64,000 bases of DNA from Streptomyces triticisoli. Lineage in GTDB: Bacteria > Actinomycetota > Actinomycetes > Streptomycetales > Streptomycetaceae. The stretch is taken from contig NZ_QFDQ01000073.1 of the NCBI RefSeq assembly GCF_003270085.1, positions 1 to 64,000 on the forward strand. The letters run 5' to 3'. The first letter of the stretch is position 1. The number at the start of each line of letters is the position of its first letter. Below the pieces are notes generated by a model. It had not been told where the DNA came from and ran no database searches. It saw only the letters and a list, made by a program, of their open reading frames with translations. Below, piece after piece: positions 1 through 8,923 of the stretch. Position numbers and translations under genes: made by a program.

Positions 1-25
1 CCGGCACCCCCTCGCGGGGTGCCGG
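1..25. terminator. Hairpin terminator at window edge
   Basis: A perfect 10-bp stem (1-10 with 16-25) closes a 5-nt loop. No U-run follows, which is common for Streptomyces terminators. It probably ends a gene lying left of the window. Confidence 0.7.
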
Positions 26-115
26 CGCCGTCCTGTGGGATTCCTCAGCCGGGGCTGGTTTCCGTGGCAGGGTGGAGCGGGCAAGCCACAGGGGGCCAAC
101 AGAAGAGGGGGACTT

Positions 116-1156
116 GTGATCGTCTGGGTCAACGGCGCTTTCGGTGCGGGAAAGACCACCACCGCACGGGAACTGATCGAGCTGATCCCCAACAGCACGC
201 TCTTCGACCCCGAGGTCATCGGCAGCGCGCTCGCGCACCTGCTGCCGCCCAAACACCTCGCCGAGGTCGGTGACTACCAGGACCTGCCGATCTGGCGGCG
301 CCTGGTGATCGACACGGCCGCCGCGATGCTCGCCGAACTGGGCGGAACCCTCGTGGTCCCCATGACCCTGCTGCGTCAGGAGTACCGCGACGAGATCTTC
401 GGCGGCCTCGCCGCCCGCCGCATCACCGTCCGGCACATCCTCCTCACCCCGGCGGAAACGATCCTGCGGGAGCGGATAGCCGGCCGCGAGGTCCCGCCCG
501 GCCTTCCCGACGGCGAGATGCGCGTACGGCAGTGGGCCTACGACCACATCGAGCCCTACCACGCCGCCCTCGCCTCCTGGCTCACCGCTGACGCCCACCC
601 CGTCGACACCAGCGCCCTCACCCCGTACGAGACCGCCGTCCGGATCGCCGAGGCCGTCAGCAACGGTGCCGTGCCCGTCTGCGACATCGTGCAGACCCCC
701 GAGCCCACCGGCGAGACGGTCGCCTCCGGAGTGCTCCTCTTCGACGAGCAGGACCGGGTGCTGCTCGTCGACCCCACCTACAAGCCCGGCTGGGAGTTCC
801 CCGGCGGCGTTGTCGAACCCGGCGAGGCCCCGGCCCGCGCGGGGATGCGCGAGGTCGCCGAGGAGACCGGGATACGGCTGGACGACGTGCCCCGCCTGCT
901 CGTCGTCGACTGGGAGCCGCCCGCGCCCCCCGGCTTCGGCGGCCTGCGCTTCCTCTTCGACGGCGGCCGGCTGGACTCCGCGACGGCCGAACGCCTGCTC
1001 CTGCCCGGCCCCGAGCTGCGCGACTGCCGCTTCGTCACCGAGCGGGAGGCCGCCGGCCTCCTCCCACCCGTCCGCTACGAACGGCTCCGCCGGGCGCTGC
1101 GAGCGCGCGAGCGCGGAGCGGCGGTGTACCTGGAGGCGGGCGTCCCGGTCGGCTGA
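116..1156 (+). CDS. TmrB-like P-loop protein fused to NUDIX hydrolase
   Basis: 346-aa two-domain protein. The N-terminal ~180 residues open with [16 protein letters not shown], a Walker A at the very N-terminus, and then carry DPE, PIWR and VPMT landmarks that match the TmrB (Bacillus tunicamycin resistance) ATP-binding family. The C-terminal part (about residues 200-335) is a NUDIX domain with the complete box GGVVEPGE...REVAEETGI, so it should hydrolyse a nucleoside-diphosphate-linked substrate with divalent metal. The GTG at 116 is chosen because GAGGGGG lies just upstream and TmrB-type proteins begin at this point; an earlier in-frame start at 35 would add non-conserved residues. What the fusion acts on is unknown. 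Confidence 0.85.
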   Translation: MIVWVNGAFGAGKTTTARELIELIPNSTLFDPEVIGSALAHLLPPKHLAEVGDYQDLPIWRRLVIDTAAAMLAELGGTLVVPMTLLRQEYRDEIFGGLAARRITVRHILLTPAETILRERIAGREVPPGLPDGEMRVRQWAYDHIEPYHAALASWLTADAHPVDTSALTPYETAVRIAEAVSNGAVPVCDIVQTPEPTGETVASGVLLFDEQDRVLLVDPTYKPGWEFPGGVVEPGEAPARAGMREVAEETGIRLDDVPRLLVVDWEPPAPPGFGGLRFLFDGGRLDSATAERLLLPGPELRDCRFVTEREAAGLLPPVRYERLRRALRARERGAAVYLEAGVPVG

Positions 1157-1303
1157 CGGCCGTTCACAAGCCCCTCGGGGCTGCTCGTAACTTCCCTTAT
1201 TCTCCGCGCCGTTGGCCGAAATTTTACTCTTCCGGCCGTGCCACCCGGTGATTTTGCCCGGTGTGGGGGATTTCGAGGTGAAATCCAGGGGGAATTGTCG
1301 CCG

Positions 1304-2980
1304 TCACGGTATGAACACGGGACCGTCCCGGACTTGTGTCACTACTCGTACCAGAAGTACACCGTTCCTGAAGACTGAGCATGAGTTGCACAGGCTCAGC
1401 CGTGCGCCCCGAACGGTTGTGGGCACACTGGTCGCCCGCTTTCGCTCCGCGTCCGGCGCCGGCGGATCGTGTCCGTGGTCCGGGAAGGCGGGGGCGGGTC
1501 CCTCACGCCCCGGGGCGCCCGGTCGGGCCTGGACGGTCCGATGCCCCGCACGATCGCTCCGGTCGTGTGGGGGCGGTGCCGTCCGACGCCGGATCGGGTG
1601 TCCCAGGGCGCGTCGTCCGATCGCCACGGCGGCCGCGTCGTGCCGCGTGGGCTTGCGTGTCTGGCTGGTGAGGGGTTTTTGCCAGTGCTGGGCGCCCCAG
1701 CGGCTGGTGTAGGCCGGATCGACCGCGACGACGGGCACGCCCAGCTCGGCGGCCATCGACACCAGCCGGGCCCGCAGTTTCGTGGTGGGCAGGCCGGAGA
1801 GCAGCTTGCGGAACCGCTTGCGGCGGCCGTGCTTCTCCCGGGTCTTCTCCATCGCGAAGTCGAGGTCCTCGATCGCCAGGGCCAGGCCGTGCCGCTTCGC
1901 CCAGTGCAGCAGGCGGATCAGGGCATGGCGCACCTGGGCGTCCCGGTGGCCCGCGCTGCCGGTCAGCCGGTAGTCGAAGCGGCGGGGGTCGCCGACGGGG
2001 TTGCCGTGGGTGTCCAGGCGCCAGGCGGCCAGGTGGTCGGCGTTCAGGTCCACCCCGGCCAGCCCACCCGCCCGAACCGCCTCCAGCGGCACCGCCTGCA
2101 CCGGCGGGATCTGCCAGGCGGCGGTCACATACCAGCGGCCTCGGTCCGGGTCGTAGTGGATCCGGTAGGCCACCGCACGGCTCGCGGCGACGCGGTCGGC
2201 CCACTCCTCTTCCCGGTGGCGGAAGCGGGCCCGGCAGGCGAGCACGTACCGGCCGTGGGGGGCGTTGGCCAGGTGGGCCAGCGGCGCCGGCAGCTTGATG
2301 CTCACCTCCCCGCCGGGGCTGATGCGGATGGTCTCGTTGCCGTACCGCTTGCCGGACTCGCCGTCGGCCTGCAGGAACCACCGTTCGGCCTGCCACCGCA
2401 GCCGCCACTGCGCCTCGGTGAGCTGGGCAGCCTGAAGGTGGTGCCGGGCGCGCGCCAGCTTCCTGCCGCCGCGTACCACGCGCACCCGTCCGGCCTCGAC
2501 GTCGGCCCGTACCTGCGCCAGCCGGTCCTGCAGCACGTGCAACCGCCGGGCCTTGGCGAACCACTCCCGCCGGGAGCGGTAGCCGCCCGGCGCGCCCTGG
2601 GTGCCCTTGGTCCCGAGGGGCTGCGCGAGCCGGCGTGTGATCACCTCGATGCCTGCCTGGAGATTCTGCAGGTGGGCGAGCTGTCCGCGCCGGGCCAAAG
2701 CCCACTGATCGTGGGTGGCCCTGGTGATGCTGCCCGCCCACCGCGCAGAAGACTGGCCCGTCAGCGCCCGCTTGCGCCGTGCCCACTGCTCGCCGTCGTG
2801 CTCCAGGCCCGCCGCGCAGCGGGCCTTCAGATCGCCGGAGGCCAGCGAGCCGAGCAGAGCGCCGACCCGGCGCAGCACCGTCTCGTCCTGCCCGGTCAGC
2901 CCCTTGAGGCCGGCGCGGACCGCCACGCCGGACGGGCTGGGCACCACGAAGGGTGCCGCCACCTTGCGCAGCCCGCTCAC
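1304..2980 (-). CDS. tnpB: TnpB-like RuvC nuclease of IS605 group
   Basis: 558-aa protein related to IS200/IS605 OrfB/TnpB, the RNA-guided nuclease ancestor of Cas12. RuvC-like motifs are visible in order: GVDLNADH (first Asp), LAIEDLDF (Glu) and RHDAAAVAIGRR (last Asp). The expected four-cysteine zinc finger is absent: between the last two motifs the protein reads DPAYTSRWGAQHWQ. After the last RuvC motif comes a proline/arginine-rich tail of about 90 residues that looks non-globular. The GTG at 2980 is preferred because GGGGGTGGG sits 2 nt upstream; a start at 3031 is possible. The catalytic triad looks intact, so it may be active, but it is longer than the ~400 aa usual for TnpB. Confidence 0.75.
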   Translation of the reverse strand: MSGLRKVAAPFVVPSPSGVAVRAGLKGLTGQDETVLRRVGALLGSLASGDLKARCAAGLEHDGEQWARRKRALTGQSSARWAGSITRATHDQWALARRGQLAHLQNLQAGIEVITRRLAQPLGTKGTQGAPGGYRSRREWFAKARRLHVLQDRLAQVRADVEAGRVRVVRGGRKLARARHHLQAAQLTEAQWRLRWQAERWFLQADGESGKRYGNETIRISPGGEVSIKLPAPLAHLANAPHGRYVLACRARFRHREEEWADRVAASRAVAYRIHYDPDRGRWYVTAAWQIPPVQAVPLEAVRAGGLAGVDLNADHLAAWRLDTHGNPVGDPRRFDYRLTGSAGHRDAQVRHALIRLLHWAKRHGLALAIEDLDFAMEKTREKHGRRKRFRKLLSGLPTTKLRARLVSMAAELGVPVVAVDPAYTSRWGAQHWQKPLTSQTRKPTRHDAAAVAIGRRALGHPIRRRTAPPPHDRSDRAGHRTVQARPGAPGREGPAPAFPDHGHDPPAPDAERKRATSVPTTVRGARLSLCNSCSVFRNGVLLVRVVTQVRDGPVFIP

Positions 2981-3070
2981 AGCCCACCCCCATCCGATGC
3001 CGACCCATCCGTTACCGCACCCAACGACCACCCCCGGTCAAAGGTCACGCATGCGAAACCAGAACTCCTG
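1304..3070 (-). mobile_element. IS200/IS605-type tnpB-only element
   Basis: The element carries a tnpB-like gene and no tnpA. The right-hand junction is placed near 3070 because from 3076 onward the plus strand reads as the C-terminus of an OppD protein. The other end (transposon right end, lying at low coordinates) is not fixed. It may extend toward 1209, where a small hairpin (gatttc/gaaatc around 1269-1285) and A/T-rich sequence lie. In tnpB elements the guide RNA normally overlaps the 3' end of tnpB and the right end, so roughly 1200-1500 on the minus strand is where one would look. Boundaries are inferred from coding content, not from terminal repeats. Confidence 0.5.
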
Positions 3071-3075
3071 TCGCT

Positions 3076-3387
3076 TTGCTGCCCCGCCTGGACCGCGAGG
3101 AGGAACGCCTCACCCCCATCAGCGGCTCCCCGCCCTCCCTGCTGAACCTGCCGCCCGGCTGCCCCTTCGCGCCCCGCTGCCCCATGCGCCGTGAGGCGTG
3201 CGACAGTTCGGAGCCGCTGCTGCGCGGGGCCGGGCACGACGCCCACCTCAGTGCCTGCCACTTCGCCGACGAACTCGTCGACACCGGCGCCGAGGACGTC
3301 TTCGACGCGGTCGGCGCGGACACCGAGGCGCTGGCACGCTTCGCCGGCACACCGCCTTCGACGCGCTCCGAGGAGGACTCCGCGTGA
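3076..3387 (+). pseudogene. oppD: 3' remnant of oligopeptide ABC transporter ATPase OppD
   Basis: About 103 codons remain, starting with LLPRLDREEERLTPI and continuing SGSPPSLLNLPPGCPFAPRCP. That is the signature C-terminus (oligo_HPY region) of DppD/OppD proteins. Walker A, signature and Walker B regions are missing and the sequence is replaced upstream by the tnpB element. The remnant still ends in a GTGA stop/start overlap with oppF, so the original operon junction is preserved. No oppA, oppB or oppC is present to the left, so either a deletion accompanied the insertion or those genes lie outside the window. Confidence 0.85.
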
Positions 3388-4451
3388 ACGTCCCCGCGCA
3401 CACCGCCACCCTGCCGCCGCTGCCCGGCCACGGCGGCACCGGCGAACCGGTCCTGCAGGTCCGCGACCTGGTCAAGCACTTCCCGGTGATGTCCCGCGGC
3501 GTGATCCGCCGACGGACGGGCGACGTGCACGCCGTGTGCCGGGTCTCCTTCGACCTGTACGAGAACGAGACCCTGGGCCTGGTGGGGGAGTCCGGCTCGG
3601 GCAAGACGACGATCGCCCGTACGGTCCTCAGCCTGGAGACCGCCACCTCGGGTCAGGTCCTCTACCGGGGCCAGGACCTGACCCGGCTCAGCAGACGCCG
3701 GATGCGGCCACTGCGGCGCGAGCTGCAGATCGTCTTCCAGGATCCCTACGCCTCCCTCGACCCGCGGATCTCCGTGCACGAGATCGTCGCCGAACCGCTG
3801 CGCATCCACGGCCGCTACGGCCCGCGGGCCGGCGACGAGGTACGGGAACTGCTCCGTCTCGTCGGCCTCAACCCCGAGCACGGCAACCGCTTCGCGCACG
3901 AGTTCTCCGGCGGTCAGCGTCAGCGCATCGGCATCGCCCGGGCGCTGGCACTGCGGCCGAAGGTGATCGTCCTGGACGAACCGGTCTCGGCGCTGGACGT
4001 GTCCATCCAGGCGGGCGTGCTCAACCTGCTGATGGACCTGCAGAGCGAGCTGGGCCTGTCCTTCCTGTTCGTCGCCCACGACCTGTCCGTGATGCGCCAT
4101 GTCGCCGGCCGGGTGGCGGTGATGTACCTGGGCCGCCTGGTCGAGATCGCCCCGTCCGCCACCCTGTTCGCCCGCCCCGCGCACCCCTACACCCAGGCGC
4201 TGGTCTCGGCCATCCCGCTGCCCGATCCGCGCAAGGAACGTGCCCGCAGGCGGATCGTGGTGCAGGGCGACGTGCCGAGCCCGGTCCGTCCCCCCAGCGG
4301 CTGCCGCTTCCGCACCCGCTGCCCGAAGTTCGCGGCGCAGCTCACGGAGAGCGAGCGCACCGCGTGCGTCGAGCAGGTGCCGGAACTGACCGACCGGGGC
4401 ACCGGCCACCCGGTGGCCTGCCACTACGCGGAGAGCGTGGAGCTGCTGTAG
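3384..4451 (+). CDS. oppF: Oligopeptide ABC transporter ATP-binding protein OppF/DppF
   Basis: 355-aa ATPase of the peptide/opine/nickel importer class. Walker A is GESGSGKTT (residues 68-76), the signature is FSGGQRQRIGIARAL and Walker B is VIVLDEPVSALD. The C-terminal extension with CRFRTRCPKFAAQ and a cysteine near the end is the oligo_HPY domain. The GTG at 3384 overlaps the TGA of the oppD remnant by four bases, which argues for translational coupling in the ancestral operon. With oppD cut and the permeases absent here, the protein has no visible partner and may be orphaned. Its 3' end overlaps the convergent kinase-like gene by 28 bp. Confidence 0.9.
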   Translation: MNVPAHTATLPPLPGHGGTGEPVLQVRDLVKHFPVMSRGVIRRRTGDVHAVCRVSFDLYENETLGLVGESGSGKTTIARTVLSLETATSGQVLYRGQDLTRLSRRRMRPLRRELQIVFQDPYASLDPRISVHEIVAEPLRIHGRYGPRAGDEVRELLRLVGLNPEHGNRFAHEFSGGQRQRIGIARALALRPKVIVLDEPVSALDVSIQAGVLNLLMDLQSELGLSFLFVAHDLSVMRHVAGRVAVMYLGRLVEIAPSATLFARPAHPYTQALVSAIPLPDPRKERARRRIVVQGDVPSPVRPPSGCRFRTRCPKFAAQLTESERTACVEQVPELTDRGTGHPVACHYAESVELL

Positions 4452-5476
4452 AGGCGCCGCAGCTCGTCGTGCGGGTACGGGGTCAGCCTGCTCTCCTCGA
4501 GCAGGCGGTCGTGGAAGTCGTTCAGCCGCGCGGCGAGCGGCGCGTGCCGGCTCAGGAGCGCGGCCGCGGCCACCGGGACGCCGTCGGGCCGGGCTCCCTC
4601 GGCCAGGGCGCGGACGAAGGCGCGGCGGTCCTCGAGCCCGTACCCGTACAGCTTGTACGCCAGCCAGTTGACCAGGTGGGTGAGGGTGTAGGCGCGGTCG
4701 TAGCCGCGATGACGGTCGAAGAAGGCCTGCTCCTGCTCGGTGAGCCGGAACCGGTGGCTCAGAGCGAGGCCGAAGTCCGTGAGGTACAGCCGCCGGCCGT
4801 CGGTGAGGATGTTCCGGAAGTGCGCGTCCAGGTGCAGCAGCCGCTGCTCGTGCAGGAAATCGGCAACGGTCTCCAGGCCGCGTACGACGAAGTCGCACGC
4901 GGTGTCCGCCGCGTCCGTGCGCAGCCGGGCGCCGAACCAGTCGTCGAGGGTGTGCGGCACGTACTCCAGGAACAGGATCAGGCTCGCGGTGGCCGTGCGC
5001 AGGGCCTCGACGCGGGCCCGTACCTGCGGGGTGTCGCCCCAGTGGGCGACGGTCCGCTCCACGTCGGCCAGTTCGTCCGGCAGCGGCCCGGGCTCGTCGG
5101 GCAGCACCCGCCAGTGGTGCAGCAGCGGAAAGCCGGGAAAGCGGCCGGAGAGCACCCAGTTGGTCGCCATCCGGTGCGCGGCGAGCTCCCTCCACGCACC
5201 GAGCCCCGGGCTGCCGATGCCGTAGTGGAAGTACGGCGGCAGGTCGAAGACGTTCGCCGTCGACAGCCGGTTGTCGGGGTGCCGTTCGACGTCCGTCAGG
5301 CGTACGTGCTTGACGAAGACCGGCCGGCCGTCCACCTCGACGAGTACCGATCGGCCGCCGATCCCGGTGCCGAACGGCTCGCCACGCGCCAGGAGCCGTG
5401 TGAGTTCACGGTCGCCGAGGAGCGCGAGCGAGGTGGCGATGTCGGTGTGGGCGGTGATGCGGGCGGAGAGAGGCAT
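4424..5476 (-). CDS. Protein-kinase-fold protein, probable Ser/Thr or small-molecule kinase
   Basis: 350 aa with the kinase fold: VFVKHVRL (candidate ATP-site Lys, near residue 55), LLHLDAHFRNIL as catalytic loop (Asp then Asn) and LTDFGLA as DFG motif. The spacing and HLDAHFRN form resemble bacterial Rio/APH/LPS-kinase-like proteins more than Hanks-type PknB kinases, and there is no membrane segment or PASTA region. The substrate cannot be told. It stands alone between oppF (convergent, 28-bp overlap) and a dipeptidase gene ending in a strong terminator. Confidence 0.75.
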   Translation of the reverse strand: MPLSARITAHTDIATSLALLGDRELTRLLARGEPFGTGIGGRSVLVEVDGRPVFVKHVRLTDVERHPDNRLSTANVFDLPPYFHYGIGSPGLGAWRELAAHRMATNWVLSGRFPGFPLLHHWRVLPDEPGPLPDELADVERTVAHWGDTPQVRARVEALRTATASLILFLEYVPHTLDDWFGARLRTDAADTACDFVVRGLETVADFLHEQRLLHLDAHFRNILTDGRRLYLTDFGLALSHRFRLTEQEQAFFDRHRGYDRAYTLTHLVNWLAYKLYGYGLEDRRAFVRALAEGARPDGVPVAAAALLSRHAPLAARLNDFHDRLLEESRLTPYPHDELRRLYSSSTLSA

Positions 5477-5527
5477 GACTCATGTTCAGCCGGACACCGT
5501 GTGCCTGTCCGCCGGTTCGGGAAGTGT

Positions 5528-5554
5528 CGCCCCGGCGCGCCGTGCGCCGGGGCG
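5528..5554 (-). terminator. Strong hairpin terminator after the M20 peptidase gene
   Basis: A perfect 11-bp GC stem (5528-5538 with 5544-5554) has a 5-nt loop and lies 7 nt beyond the stop of the minus-strand dipeptidase gene. Confidence 0.8.
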
Positions 5555-5560
5555 GTTGGC

Positions 5561-6916
5561 TCAGCCCGTCGCGTAGTTGCGCAGGAACAGTGCCTCCGTG
5601 ACCGACAGGCGCTCCAGCTCCTCGGGGGAGACGCTCTCGTTCACGGCGTGGATCCGGGCCTCGGGTTCGCTCAGGCCGATGAGGAGGATCTCGGCCTGCG
5701 GGTAGAGCGCGGCGAGGGTGTTGCACAGCGGGATGGAGCCGCCCTGGCCGGCGTACTGCATGTCCTGGCCGGGGTAGGCGACCGCCATCGCGTCGGCCAT
5801 CGCCCGGTAGGCCGGGCTGGTGGTGTCGGCGCGGAAGGGCTGGCCCTGGCCGACCTGCTCGATGTGCACCCGGGCGCCCCACGGGGTGTGGGCCTCGAGA
5901 TGGGCCTGGAGCAGTTTGGCCGCCTCGGCCGCGTCGACGCCCGGCGGCACCCGCAGGCTGACCAGGGCGCGGGCGCTCGCCTGCACGGACGGGGTGGCGC
6001 CGACGACCGGCGGGCAGTCGATGCCGAGGACGGTGACGGCCGGACGGGCCCAGATGCGGTCGGCGACCGTGCCGGAGCCGATCAGCTCCACTCCGTCGAG
6101 CACCTTGGCGTCCTTGCGGAACTGCTCCTCGTCGTACTGGAGGCCCTCCCACGCCGAGTCGCCCGCCAGCCCGTCCACCGTCGTCGAGCCGTCCTCGGCG
6201 CGCAGTGAGTCCAGGACGCGGATCAGCGCGGCGAGCGCGTCGGGGGCGGCGCCGCCGAACTGGCCGGAGTGCAGGTTGCCTTCGAGGGTGTCGACCTGGA
6301 CGCGGACCAGGGTCATGCCGCGCAGGGTGGCGGTGACGGTGGGCAGGCCGACCCGGAAGTTGCCGCTGTCGCCGATCACGACGGCGTCGGCCTTCAGCAG
6401 CTCCGGGTGCTCCTCGGCGTAGCGCTCCAGGCCGCCGGTGCCCTGCTCCTCCGAACCCTCGGCGATCACCTTGACGTTCACCGGTATGCCGCCGTTGGCC
6501 TTCAGGGCACGCAGCGCGAGCAGGTGCATGATGACGCCGCCCTTGCAGTCGGCGGCGCCGCGTCCGTACCAGCGGCCGTCGCGCTCGGTCAGCTCGAAGG
6601 GCGGGGTGGTCCAGCCGGCCTCGTCCAGCGGCGGCTGCACGTCGTAGTGGGCGTAGAGCAGGACCGTCTTCGCGCCCTCGGGGCCGGGCAGATGGCCGTA
6701 CACCGACTGGGTGCCGTCCGGGGTGTCGAGCAGGGCCACGTCCGTGAAGCCCTCGGCGCGCAGCGCGTCGGCGATCCAGTGCGCGGCTCCCTCGCTCTCG
6801 CTCCTGGGGTACTGGTCGAAGTCCGCCACCGACCTGAAGGCCACCAGTTCGGCGAGTTCGGCCCGCGCCCCGGGCATCAGTGAGGCGACGGTCTCGGCGA
6901 CCGGATTCGGCGACAT
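5561..6916 (-). CDS. M20 family metallo-dipeptidase
   Basis: 451-aa cytosolic peptidase of the M20A/CNDP-dipeptidase type. Metal ligands are recognisable in order: His90 and Asp92 in YAHYDVQP, Asp in GRGAADCKGG, the Glu pair in EGSEEQGTGG, Asp in VIGDSG, and a late His in RIHAVNES. The dimerisation (lid) domain lies roughly between residues 190 and 330. The ATG at 6916 is chosen over an upstream GTG at 6922 because AAGGAG stands 7 nt before it. It should hydrolyse dipeptides or beta-Ala/acyl-amino-acid-type substrates. It is divergent from the geranylgeranyl-reductase-like gene. Confidence 0.9.
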   Translation of the reverse strand: MSPNPVAETVASLMPGARAELAELVAFRSVADFDQYPRSESEGAAHWIADALRAEGFTDVALLDTPDGTQSVYGHLPGPEGAKTVLLYAHYDVQPPLDEAGWTTPPFELTERDGRWYGRGAADCKGGVIMHLLALRALKANGGIPVNVKVIAEGSEEQGTGGLERYAEEHPELLKADAVVIGDSGNFRVGLPTVTATLRGMTLVRVQVDTLEGNLHSGQFGGAAPDALAALIRVLDSLRAEDGSTTVDGLAGDSAWEGLQYDEEQFRKDAKVLDGVELIGSGTVADRIWARPAVTVLGIDCPPVVGATPSVQASARALVSLRVPPGVDAAEAAKLLQAHLEAHTPWGARVHIEQVGQGQPFRADTTSPAYRAMADAMAVAYPGQDMQYAGQGGSIPLCNTLAALYPQAEILLIGLSEPEARIHAVNESVSPEELERLSVTEALFLRNYATG

Positions 6917-7131
6917 GGGCACGCTCCTTGTGAGTGCGACGTCGCGCCCGTGGGTACCGGGGTGGTACGTCCGAGCACTTCTGTGTTGCGGATGACCGTG
7001 TCAGCGTAGGTGCGACCCGGTGTACGGGGCACGTACGCCGCTGATCCTCCCACAGCGGTCCGCGGCGAGGGCCGCCGTAGGATGCCTCAGACAGCAGCGG
7101 CAGCCGGGTTGATCGGGAGCGGTAGACCATC

Positions 7132-8388
7132 GTGAGCAGCGAGAACTCTTCGGCGGACGACGTGCGGGACGACGCGCGGCAGGTGTGGGACGTCGTCGTG
7201 GTGGGCGCGGGACCCGCGGGTGCCTCGGCCGCCTACGCGGCGGCGGTCACGGGGCGGCGCGTGCTGTTGCTGGAGAAGGCGGAACTGCCCCGGTACAAGA
7301 CCTGCGGCGGAGGGATCATCGGCCCCTCGCGCGACGCGCTGCCGCCCGGTTTCGAGCTTCCGCTGAAGGACCGCGTGCACGCGGTGACCTTCTCCCTGGA
7401 CGGCCGTTTCACCCGCACCCGCCGCTCCAAGCAGATGCTGTTCGGGCTGCTCAACCGGTCCGAGTTCGACCAGCAGCTCGTCGAGCACGCGCAGAAGGCC
7501 GGCGCCGAGCTGCGTACGGGCGTCACCGTCTCGCGGGTCGAGCAGCACGGCTCGGCGGTGCCGGACCGGCGCACGGTCGCCGTGGTGCTCCAGGGCGGCG
7601 AGACGGTGCTCGCGCGCGCGGTGGTCGGCGCGGACGGCAGCGCCAGCCGCATAGGGGCCCATGTCGGGGTGAAGCTGGATCAGGTGGACCTGGGCCTGGA
7701 GGTGGAGATCCCGGTGCCGGACACCGTCGCCGAGGACTGGCGGGGACGGGTGCTCATCGACTGGGGCCCGTTGCCCGGCAGTTACGGCTGGGTGTTCCCC
7801 AAGGACGACACGCTGACCGTCGGCGTGATCTCGGCACGTGGTGAAGGCGCCGCCACCAAGAGGTACTTGGAGGACTTCATCGGCCGCCTGGGCCTGGCCG
7901 GCTTCGAACCGGGCATCTCCTCCGGGCATCTGACGCGCTGTCGCGCCGACGACTCGCCGCTCTCGCGCGGGCGGGTGCTGGTGTGCGGCGACGCGGCCGG
8001 ACTCCTGGAGCCGTGGACACGCGAGGGCATCTCCTTCGCGCTCAGGTCCGGGCGGCTCGCGGGGGAGTGGGCGGTGCGCGTCGCCGAGGCGCACGACGCG
8101 GTGGACGCCCGGCGCCAGACCCTGAACTACGCGTTCGCGATCAAGGCGGGGCTCGGCGTCGAGATGGCCGTCGGCAAGCGGATGCTGGCGCTGTTCGCGC
8201 GTCGGCCCGGACTCTTCCACGCCGCCCTGACCGGCTTCAGGCCCGCTTGGAGGGCGTTCAAGGACATCACGCGGGGCTCGACCACGCTCGGCGAGCTCGT
8301 CCGCACCCACCCCATGGCCCAGCGCGCCCTGGCCGCACTGGACCGGCGGCCGGCCGCGTCCGGCGCGGAGGACCCGGTCAGTCCGTGA
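7132..8388 (+). CDS. Geranylgeranyl-reductase-family FAD oxidoreductase
   Basis: 418-aa flavoprotein. The Rossmann motif VVVGAGPAGASAAY lies at about residues 22-36, followed by YKTCGGG, which is typical of the geranylgeranyl/digeranylgeranylglycerophospholipid reductase branch of the PHBH superfamily. The second FAD motif is GRVLVCGDAAGLLEPWTREGI, with the usual GD. Members reduce isoprenoid double bonds, for example in menaquinone side chains, or act as halogenase/monooxygenase-like enzymes; the substrate here is not determinable. The GTG start has GGGAGCGG upstream. Its end overlaps the convergent oxidoreductase gene by 11 bp. Confidence 0.85.
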   Translation: MSSENSSADDVRDDARQVWDVVVVGAGPAGASAAYAAAVTGRRVLLLEKAELPRYKTCGGGIIGPSRDALPPGFELPLKDRVHAVTFSLDGRFTRTRRSKQMLFGLLNRSEFDQQLVEHAQKAGAELRTGVTVSRVEQHGSAVPDRRTVAVVLQGGETVLARAVVGADGSASRIGAHVGVKLDQVDLGLEVEIPVPDTVAEDWRGRVLIDWGPLPGSYGWVFPKDDTLTVGVISARGEGAATKRYLEDFIGRLGLAGFEPGISSGHLTRCRADDSPLSRGRVLVCGDAAGLLEPWTREGISFALRSGRLAGEWAVRVAEAHDAVDARRQTLNYAFAIKAGLGVEMAVGKRMLALFARRPGLFHAALTGFRPAWRAFKDITRGSTTLGELVRTHPMAQRALAALDRRPAASGAEDPVSP

Positions 8389-8836
8389 CCGTGATCCGGA
8401 AGACCGGGTGGTCGGGGGCGGCCACGGCGATCTCCTCGTCGGAGGACTTCGCCGTGACGCCCCGGAAGTACTCGTCGACCTGCCAGCCCCACCGCTCCAG
8501 ATAGGTCCGCAGGACCGGCGGCTTCTCGGCGTCGGACAGTTCCACCGCGGTGAACGTCCGCACCTTCCGCCCGACGCGCAGCTCCCCGCCGCCGGCCGCG
8601 CGCATGTTGCGGACCCACTGGGAGTGGCCGCGGGCCGAGACGAGGTACTGCGTGCCCTCGTACGTGTGCGGGTTGACCGGGATGCGCTGCGGCTTGCCGC
8701 TCCTGCGGCCCCGCACGGTCAGCTCGGCGGACCCGGCGAGGCTGAGCCCGTACCGGGCGAGCCGGCCGATGACGCTGTTGAGGCGGGCATTCATCCGGCT
8801 GCCCTTGAGGTAGTACGGCGACGGTGACGACGACAC
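8378..8836 (-). CDS. Deazaflavin (F420)-dependent nitroreductase-family protein
   Basis: 152-aa protein of the DUF385/Ddn split-barrel family. It carries the typical core TVRGRRSGKPQRIPV, then YLVSARGHSQWVRNMRAAGGG and a C-terminal HPVFRI. These enzymes use F420H2 to reduce or detoxify substrates; the RSGK...R segment is where the family binds cofactor phosphates. The GTG at 8836 is preferred because GGGGG precedes it and homologues carry a YYLKGSRMN-like N-terminus; an internal ATG at 8794 is the alternative. It is divergent from a TetR gene, with two palindromic operators in between, so it is the likely target of that repressor. Confidence 0.85.
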   Translation of the reverse strand: MSSSPSPYYLKGSRMNARLNSVIGRLARYGLSLAGSAELTVRGRRSGKPQRIPVNPHTYEGTQYLVSARGHSQWVRNMRAAGGGELRVGRKVRTFTAVELSDAEKPPVLRTYLERWGWQVDEYFRGVTAKSSDEEIAVAAPDHPVFRITVTD

Positions 8837-8855
8837 GGTGACCCCCACGGGTTGG

Positions 8856-8870
8856 GAGAGCAGTGCTCTC
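8856..8870. promoter_or_regulatory. TetR-type operator 1
   Basis: GAGAGCAgTGCTCTC is a perfect 7+7 inverted repeat around one base. It lies 20 bp upstream of the deazaflavin oxidoreductase start, in the divergent region shared with the TetR gene. Confidence 0.75.
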
Positions 8871-8909
8871 GTTCGAGGACAGTGTGCACTGGATCGGCGA
8901 TCCGATGCA

Positions 8910-8923
8910 AGAGCAGCGCTCTC
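8910..8923. promoter_or_regulatory. TetR-type operator 2
   Basis: AGAGCAGCGCTCTC differs from the matching 14 bases of operator 1 at one position. The centre-to-centre distance is 53 bp, about five helical turns. It lies 60 bp upstream of the TetR start, which suggests cooperative binding or one site per promoter. Confidence 0.7.
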
